Source: CAXBCP01 sp963974055 (lineage in GTDB: Bacteria; Pseudomonadota; Alphaproteobacteria; MPNO01; UBA830). From it: a stretch of DNA of 17,732 nt. A program made the translations under genes and the position numbers. The notes under the pieces were generated by a model, which searched no databases, was not told where the DNA came from, and saw only the letters and a list, made by a program, of their open reading frames with translations. Shown piece by piece: positions 13,135 to 17,732 of this stretch. The stretch covers positions 1-17,732 of the forward strand of contig CAXBCP010000055.1 in NCBI GenBank assembly GCA_963974055.1. Reading direction: 5' to 3'. How positions within the stretch are numbered: the stretch's first letter is position 1; every line of letters starts with the position of its first letter.

Positions 13135-14628
13135 CTAATCTGGCGTTGTCGCGGGCGAATGCAAGACGGTCCGGTCAAAAGAAATCGGACCGGCATTGTG
13201 CCGGTAGGTCGGCCCGTCGGCGAGCGGCGCCGACACCCGGGCGAAGCGCTCCACGCCGGGGGCGCCGGCGACCGGGTCCTCGAACGCGAAGACCAGCCCT
13301 TCGCGCAGCGGCCAGTGGGTTTCGGTCAGGCGCCAGCGGTCCTGTCCGGCGTAGTCGAGCCGGAAATCGCGACCGTGAAAGCGCCCCGCAAGTTGCCCGC
13401 TGCCGGCCGTCCGGAATTCGAGACGTCCATAGGCCGCGTGATCGAACGACCCGGTATACACGGCGGCATCGCGTTCCGGGGGCGAAGGCGCCGGCGGCGG
13501 CGGCGGCATTTCGGGCGGCGGGCGGCGATGGCCGAACCGGGCGACCCAGTCGGTGCGCGCCGCCCCGGTCAGGCAGTCGAGCGCGGTCTGCGAGACGATC
13601 TGCGCCGCCGGCGTTTCGCCGGACAGGTTGGACAGCACCACGACGCCGGACCCGCTGCCCGGCAGGATGGACAGTCTGGCGCCGTAGCCGTCGATGAAAC
13701 CCGGATGGAACGCCATTTCCGCGCCGTTCCAGGTTGCGATGCGCAGGCCGAGCCCGTATCGCGGCGTTACCGGCGTGCGGATCGTCCGGATTGCGGCCGC
13801 CGGCAGACGCCGCGTCCGGCCGACGAGGCCGTCAGTGGCGAGAAGGGCGAGATATTTCAGCATGTCGTCGAGATGGGCATAGAGACCGGCGGCGGGGCCG
13901 ACGGGGTCGGTATCGCGCAGCGGCACGGATATCCGGCCGTCGGCGGCGGGGAAATAGGGGGCGGCGCGATTGGCGGCGTTCCGGAAACCGGCAAGCGTGG
14001 TGACGGCATCCGTCATGCCCGCCGGGTCCAGGATTTTCGCGCGAATCCAGGCATCCCAGGTCGTGCCGGTCGCTTCCGCCAGCGCGACGCCGGCGGCGGC
14101 GAACGGGACGTTGTTGTACTGGAAGGCTTTCCCGCCGCGCGCGAAACGCGGCAGCAGGGCAAGCTTTTCGGTGAGTTCCCGGCGCCCGTAGCGGTCGAGA
14201 TACCACAGCGCATCGTGGCGCGGCCAACCCGCCGTGTGGGACAGCAGGTGGCGCAGCGATACACCCGCCGGGAAATAGGGCAGAACCTGCTGCACCGGGC
14301 GGTCGAGGCGGACACGGTTTTCCTGCGCCGCGACGGCGATCCCGAGCGCGGTCAGCGACTTGGTGAGCGATCCCGTCCCGAACAGGGTTTTCGGCGTGAC
14401 CGGCAGCCGGATTTCCGCATCGCGCACGCCGAGGGCAAACCGGGCGACGGGGACGCCGTCGCGGACAATCCCGACCGCCAGACCGGGCACCTGCCAGCCC
14501 GCCATGGCCCGGCGCGTATCGGCTTCGAGATGGCGGCAGGCAAAGGCCGCCTGCGCCGGGGCGCCGGGGAGCAGGGCGGTCGCGGGGACACAGACGAGCG
14601 CGCAGAGCAGGGCACGGAAACCGTTCAT
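13135..14628 (-). CDS. Secreted serine hydrolase, beta-lactamase/class C-like family
   Basis: This 497-residue protein begins with a signal peptide (about 1-27, ending GAPAQA) and is predicted periplasmic. It has the three motifs of class C beta-lactamase/DD-peptidase-type hydrolases: SLTK (Ser87, Lys90), YNN (171-173) and HPG (308-310) in place of KTG, as is common in esterase-like members. Also visible are LLSHTAGWP (128-136) and YGLGL (291-295). A Pro-rich linker (370-384, PPPPP) leads to a C-terminal beta-rich domain of about 105 residues starting near YTGSF. This layout is typical of family members acting on peptides or esters, so a true beta-lactamase is unlikely. Only one in-frame ATG fits, and it has no clear Shine-Dalgarno sequence. 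The VOC gene follows it. Confidence 0.87.
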   Translation of the reverse strand: MNGFRALLCALVCVPATALLPGAPAQAAFACRHLEADTRRAMAGWQVPGLAVGIVRDGVPVARFALGVRDAEIRLPVTPKTLFGTGSLTKSLTALGIAVAAQENRVRLDRPVQQVLPYFPAGVSLRHLLSHTAGWPRHDALWYLDRYGRRELTEKLALLPRFARGGKAFQYNNVPFAAAGVALAEATGTTWDAWIRAKILDPAGMTDAVTTLAGFRNAANRAAPYFPAADGRISVPLRDTDPVGPAAGLYAHLDDMLKYLALLATDGLVGRTRRLPAAAIRTIRTPVTPRYGLGLRIATWNGAEMAFHPGFIDGYGARLSILPGSGSGVVVLSNLSGETPAAQIVSQTALDCLTGAARTDWVARFGHRRPPPEMPPPPPAPSPPERDAAVYTGSFDHAAYGRLEFRTAGSGQLAGRFHGRDFRLDYAGQDRWRLTETHWPLREGLVFAFEDPVAGAPGVERFARVSAPLADGPTYRHNAGPISFDRTVLHSPATTPD

Positions 14629-14678
14629 CCTGCCATGATCGCATGAATCGGGGCGGGCGGTGCCGCCCTATTGCGGGG

Positions 14679-14707
14679 TTGTTTTATATAAATCAATTAG
14701 CTAAATT
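14679..14707 (+). promoter_or_regulatory. Candidate promoter of the second MarR operon
   Basis: TTGTTT (14679-14684) and TAAATT (14702-14707) are spaced by 17 bp in a strongly AT-rich stretch that stands out from the GC-rich surroundings. They lie upstream of ATG 14745 and the operon with the HpaB-like gene. Inferred from consensus fit. Confidence 0.5.
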
Positions 14708-14708
14708 A
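14698..14708 (-). promoter_or_regulatory. Operator-like element shared with the ubiD-like operon
   Basis: Read on the minus strand this is TAATTTAGCTA; the ubiD-like promoter has TAATTTAGTTA at 2672-2682, a 10 of 11 match. Here too it covers the proposed -10. It includes the 8-bp palindrome TTAGCTAA (14697-14704). It is probably bound by one or both MarR paralogues. Confidence 0.45.
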
Positions 14709-14744
14709 CATATCTAAATTTGAAATATATATGGCGTTTGAAGA

Positions 14745-15335
14745 ATGACCGTTTCCAGGCTCAGGGAAGACGACTGGCACCTGCCCCCGACGACCGACTC
14801 GGAAGCGCTGAAGGACGCGGGCGGCGGCGATGCCGAGTTTCGCGGGCTCATCTACAATATTTTCACCATGACGGTGAATTTCGACCGCATCCGCGAGCGC
14901 ATGGCGACGGCGCTGGGCCTGTCGGGCATCCAGTATCATATCCTGATGGTCGTCGCGGAACTGTCGGAGGAAATGCCGGTCACGATCTCCGCCATCGCCG
15001 AGCGCCTGCACACTTCGGGCGCCTATGTCACGACGGAGACCAAGAAACTGATGCGCCGGGGCTTCCTCGACAAGCGTCAGAACCCGGATGACGGGCGCAG
15101 CGTGATCATCACCCTGACGGCGGAAGGCCGCGCGGCGATCGACGCCTTTGCGCCGCACCTGCGGGCGATCAACGGCGAACTGTTCGACGGGATCGGCCCG
15201 GAGACGTTCCGCCAGTTCTGCGCCATCGCCGACCATATGAGCCGCAGCAGCGCGCGCGCCGCGGACCTCGCCGAGATACTGGCGCGCGACCACACCGAAA
15301 TCGGAGACATCACCGTCGGCGCCATCTGGCGCTGA
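14745..15335 (+). CDS. MarR-family transcriptional regulator (second paralogue)
   Basis: This 196-residue cytoplasmic winged-helix regulator has an N-terminal extension of about 30 residues. The DNA-binding core includes ISAIAERLHTSGAYVTTETK and the wing KRQNPDDGRSVIITLTAEG. Its C-terminal dimerisation helix ends in SRSSARAADLAEI. It aligns along its length with the MarR at 4941: both start the core with FRGLIY/FRGVVY, share the LxxSGxxVT recognition helix, the R-x-NP-x-D-x-R wing and the SSARA block. The ATG has only a weak GAAG upstream. The gene sits 20 bp ahead of the HpaB-like gene, so the regulator is first in the operon, the reverse of the order at 2704-5474. Autoregulation through the AT-rich promoter is likely. 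The ligand is probably a phenolic compound, by inference. Confidence 0.9.
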   Translation: MTVSRLREDDWHLPPTTDSEALKDAGGGDAEFRGLIYNIFTMTVNFDRIRERMATALGLSGIQYHILMVVAELSEEMPVTISAIAERLHTSGAYVTTETKKLMRRGFLDKRQNPDDGRSVIITLTAEGRAAIDAFAPHLRAINGELFDGIGPETFRQFCAIADHMSRSSARAADLAEILARDHTEIGDITVGAIWR

Positions 15336-15355
15336 CCGATCCACAGGAGAACGAA

Positions 15356-16843
15356 ATGCTCAAGACAGGTCAGCAACATCTCGACTCGCTGCGCGACGGC
15401 CGCAGGGTCTATATCGGCGACGAGCTCGTCGAGGACGTCACCACCCATCCCGCGTTCCGCAATGCGGCGAAATCCTTCGCCATGATCTACGACCGCAAGC
15501 GCGCGCCGGAAAACGTCGACGTCATGGCCTTCGAGGACGATGACGGCGAAATCTGTTCGAGCTGGTTCCTGAAGCCGACATCCCGCGACGACCTGCGCAA
15601 GCGCCGCGAAACCCACCGCCGCGTCGCCGAATGGACCTGCGGCCTGATCGGCCGGTCGCCGGATCATGTCGCCAGCTTCGTCACCGGCCTGTTGTGGCGC
15701 CCGGAGCTGTTCGAGGACAATCTCAAAGGCTCGGCGGCGCATCTCCAGGGCTATTACGACTACATGCGCAAGAACGACACCTTCGCCTGCTACACGGTGC
15801 TGCCGCCCCAGGGCGCGCGCCAGCCCGAACTGTACCAGCGCGAGGGCCTGACGGTGCCGACCCTGCGCGTCACCGCCGAGGACAAGGAAGGCATCACCCT
15901 GAACGGCATGAAGATGCTGGGCACGTCCGCCGTGTTTTCGAACGAAACCTGGGTCGGCAACCTGCTGCCGATCGGCGAGGAACAGGCCGCCGAGAGCGTG
16001 ACCTGCGCGGTGCCGCTGAACTGGGACGGCGTCAGCATCTGGACGCGCAAACCGTTCGAACGCTTCGCGGTGTCCGAATTCGACGCGCCGTTCGCGTGGA
16101 AATTCGACGAGACGGATTCGATGGTCATCTTCGAGGACGTGAAGGTGCCGTGGGAGCGCGTGTTCACCCACAACAACGCGGCCCTGTCGCGCAACATCTA
16201 TTTCGAGACCCCGAGCCACGCGATGGGCAATCACCAGTCCAACGTGCGGTTCCAGGAAAAGCTGAAACTGATCCTCGGCATCGCGCGGAAATCGGCGGAG
16301 CTCAACAACGTGCTCCAGGTCCCGGCGGTGCGCGACACGCTCGGCCGCCTGGCGGCGGCGGAAGCCGGGCTCGGCGCCATGATTTCCGGCCAGATCGAGG
16401 ATGCGGAGGAAATGGTTCCCGGCCATCTCAACGTCAACCGCCGCCACATGTACGGCACGCTGCACTGGTGCACCCAGAACTACGCGCTGCTGTGCGAAAC
16501 CGTGCGCGAACTGATGGGCGGCGGGCCGTTCCAGATGCCGGCCGATATTTCCGTCATCAACAATCCCGAACTGAAAAAGAAGTTCGAAACCTACTGGTCG
16601 GTGCCCGGCCAGTCGGCGATCGAGCGCATGAAGTTCCTCAAGATGGGCTGGGACCTGCTGGGCAGCGATTTCGCCGGACGGCACCAGCAATACGAACGGT
16701 TCTATGCCGGGCCGGCCTTCATCAACACGCTCTACAGCTTCATCAACTGCCCGTGGGACGAGATGACGGGCACGGTCGACCGCGTGCTCGCCGGCTACGA
16801 CGTGCCGGTCGCGGGCGAGATGCGCCACATGGCGGCGGAGTAG
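15356..16843 (+). CDS. HpaB-type flavin-dependent aromatic hydroxylase
   Basis: This 495-residue cytoplasmic protein matches the 4-hydroxyphenylacetate 3-monooxygenase (HpaB/HpaH) family. These are large components of two-component FADH2-dependent monooxygenases that ortho-hydroxylate phenols. Seen: DRKRAPENVDVM (about 46-57); a central beta domain with GITLNGMKMLGTSAVFSNE (about 180-198); VPWERVFTHNN (about 264-274); and a helical C-terminal domain containing HWCTQNYALLCETVRELMGGG (about 370-390). Length fits the family. The Fe-S cysteine set of 4-hydroxybutyryl-CoA dehydratase, a distant homologue, is not evident. AGGAG 7-8 nt upstream supports the start. It is co-transcribed with the upstream MarR gene. 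No flavin reductase partner lies in the window. The exact substrate is unknown. HpaB itself acts on 4-hydroxyphenylacetate, but related enzymes take chlorophenols, pyrroles and other aromatics. Confidence 0.88.
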   Translation: MLKTGQQHLDSLRDGRRVYIGDELVEDVTTHPAFRNAAKSFAMIYDRKRAPENVDVMAFEDDDGEICSSWFLKPTSRDDLRKRRETHRRVAEWTCGLIGRSPDHVASFVTGLLWRPELFEDNLKGSAAHLQGYYDYMRKNDTFACYTVLPPQGARQPELYQREGLTVPTLRVTAEDKEGITLNGMKMLGTSAVFSNETWVGNLLPIGEEQAAESVTCAVPLNWDGVSIWTRKPFERFAVSEFDAPFAWKFDETDSMVIFEDVKVPWERVFTHNNAALSRNIYFETPSHAMGNHQSNVRFQEKLKLILGIARKSAELNNVLQVPAVRDTLGRLAAAEAGLGAMISGQIEDAEEMVPGHLNVNRRHMYGTLHWCTQNYALLCETVRELMGGGPFQMPADISVINNPELKKKFETYWSVPGQSAIERMKFLKMGWDLLGSDFAGRHQQYERFYAGPAFINTLYSFINCPWDEMTGTVDRVLAGYDVPVAGEMRHMAAE

Positions 16844-16938
16844 GCGGGAAAGAACGGGGGCGGGGCGACCCGTCCCCTTGCGGTCCGGCGGCGGCGCGGC
16901 CTAGTATCCGCCATCGCAACAGTTTCGGAATTCGCAAA

Positions 16939-17667
16939 ATGTCAGACGACGTTCTCAGCCAGCTTGCGCCTACGGGCGTGCTCCGCGCGGGTATCAACAT
17001 GGCCAACAAGCTCCTGGTCACGGGGGAGACGCCGTCGGGCGAACCCGACGGGGTCGGGCCGGAATTCGCCCGCAACATCGCGGAGCGCCTCGGCGTGGAC
17101 GTGGCCTATGTGCCGTTTCCGACCCCCGGCGATCTCGCCGACGCGGTGGAGGCGGGGGTCTGGGATATCGGCCTGATCGGGGCCGAGCCGACGCGTGCCG
17201 AGAAGATCGAATTCACCGCCGCCTATGTCGAGATCGAGGCGACCTACCTGGTGCCCGAAGGCTCGCCGCTGAAGACGATCGAGGACGTCGATGCCGAAGG
17301 TATCCGTATCGCGGTTTCGGGGCGCAGCGCCTACGACCTGTACCTGTCGCGCAGCCTGAAACACGCCGAGCTGGTGCGCGCCCAGGGCCTGCCGGGGGCG
17401 CTGGAACTGTTTCTGAACGAAAAGCTCGACGCCCTGGCCGGGCTGCGTCCGGCCCTGAATACCGATATCGGCAAGGTGCCCGGCGGGCGCATTCTCGACG
17501 GACGTTTCACCGCCGTGCAGCAGGCGGTCGGCACCGCGAAGGCGAATGCGGCGGCGGCCGAATTCCTGTCGCGTTTCGTCGAGGAAGCGAAGACGGACGG
17601 CCGCGTCGCGGCGCTGATCGAAAAGCACGGCGTGGTCGGGCGGCTGTCGGTGGCGCCGCCGGCGTGA
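16939..17667 (+). CDS. Family 3 extracellular solute-binding-like protein lacking a signal peptide
   Basis: This 242-residue protein has the two-lobed family 3 solute-binding fold (amino-acid ABC type). It starts directly with the first beta strand, LAPTGVLRAGINMANKLLVT, then GVGPEFARNIAERLGVDVAY (40-59), WDIGLIGAEPTRAEKIEFTAAY (75-96) and the second-lobe segment IRIAVSGRSAYDLYL. The expected signal peptide is absent. The upstream frame is open but codes Arg/Gly/Pro-rich sequence, not a leader. The protein may stay in the cytoplasm, use another export route or be an enzyme-like derivative such as a cyclohexadienyl dehydratase relative. Only a weak GGA precedes ATG 16939. It is convergent, with 3 bp between stops, with an amino-acid ABC ATPase. 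Confidence 0.75.
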   Translation: MSDDVLSQLAPTGVLRAGINMANKLLVTGETPSGEPDGVGPEFARNIAERLGVDVAYVPFPTPGDLADAVEAGVWDIGLIGAEPTRAEKIEFTAAYVEIEATYLVPEGSPLKTIEDVDAEGIRIAVSGRSAYDLYLSRSLKHAELVRAQGLPGALELFLNEKLDALAGLRPALNTDIGKVPGGRILDGRFTAVQQAVGTAKANAAAAEFLSRFVEEAKTDGRVAALIEKHGVVGRLSVAPPA

Positions 17668-17670
17668 TCT

Positions 17671-17732
17671 TCAGTCGGCGAGGATCTGGCTGAGAAAAAG
17701 TTTCGTCCGGTCGTTTTTCGGCATATCGAAAA
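17671..17732 (-). CDS. C-terminal end of a polar-amino-acid ABC transporter ATPase (partial)
   Basis: A minus-strand frame enters from the right edge and ends at TGA (17671-17673), encoding FDMPKNDRTKLFLSQILAD. This matches the typical C-terminus of GlnQ/HisP-type ATPases, which end like NPQHERTRxFLSQIL. Only 19 full codons are visible, so the Walker motifs lie outside the window. Its neighbour is a family 3 solute-binding protein, which supports an amino-acid transport context even though that gene is on the opposite strand. Confidence 0.65.
   Translation of the reverse strand, partial: FDMPKNDRTKLFLSQILAD

Noticed and set aside
12709..14646. 645-residue plus-strand open frame opposite the VOC and serine hydrolase genes
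   Set aside because: Gly/Arg/Asp-rich shadow without recognisable motifs; the minus strand has SxxK, YNN, HPG and a signal peptide.
15077..16828. 583-residue minus-strand open frame opposite the HpaB-like gene
   Set aside because: His/Val/Gly/Arg-rich antisense translation; the plus strand encodes a full-length known family.
16864..16888. G/C-rich inverted sequence after the HpaB-like gene, a possible terminator
   Set aside because: The only clean stem is about 5 bp (ACGGG/CCCGT) with a 10-nt loop and no T tract, too weak to call.

Overview
The window looks like chromosomal DNA of a GC-rich alphaproteobacterium, probably a Rhodospirillales-like environmental lineage. This is inferred from strong G/C third-position bias, the protein style (MarR, UbiD, HpaB-like, PhyH, Bcr/CflA and a polar-amino-acid ABC system) and a PEP-CTERM exoprotein. 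No rRNA, tRNA, CRISPR array or intact insertion sequence was seen.

Left part (1-2670): a visibly less GC-rich, island-like stretch. It holds the tail of an unknown gene, a frameshifted small conserved gene, and four compact small genes on alternating strands. At all three junctions those four genes overlap by exactly one 4-bp palindrome (CATG starts, CTAG stops, CATG starts). One encodes a HEPN-like protein and one a Cys4 zinc-ribbon protein. An IS1595-type transposase remnant and a Cys/His-rich phage-associated-type protein with a low-complexity tail follow.

First aromatic-type operon (2650-5474): a promoter overlapped by a perfect inverted repeat drives a UbiD-superfamily (prenylated-FMN) decarboxylase-like gene. 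A 149-bp palindromic repeat element follows, then a carboxymuconolactone decarboxylase/AhpD-like gene that overlaps a MarR regulator by ATGA. By hand alignment the UbiD-like protein keeps the cofactor/metal ligands but not the usual Glu-Arg-Glu catalytic set.

Middle part (5475-14628): an HU-type DNA-binding protein carrying a clear N-terminal signal peptide; a convergent PEP-CTERM exoprotein; a Bcr/CflA drug exporter; a PhyH-family Fe(II)/2-oxoglutarate oxygenase; a membrane hybrid histidine kinase divergent from a second MFS transporter; and a serine beta-lactamase-like hydrolase followed by a VOC protein.

Right part (14629-17732): a MarR regulator paralogous to the first, in an apparent operon with an HpaB-type flavin-dependent aromatic hydroxylase. 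An 11-bp element in its promoter matches the first operon's operator at 10 of 11 positions, so the two aromatic loci may form one split regulon. The window ends with a signal-peptide-less family 3 solute-binding protein convergent with the C-terminus of an amino-acid ABC ATPase.
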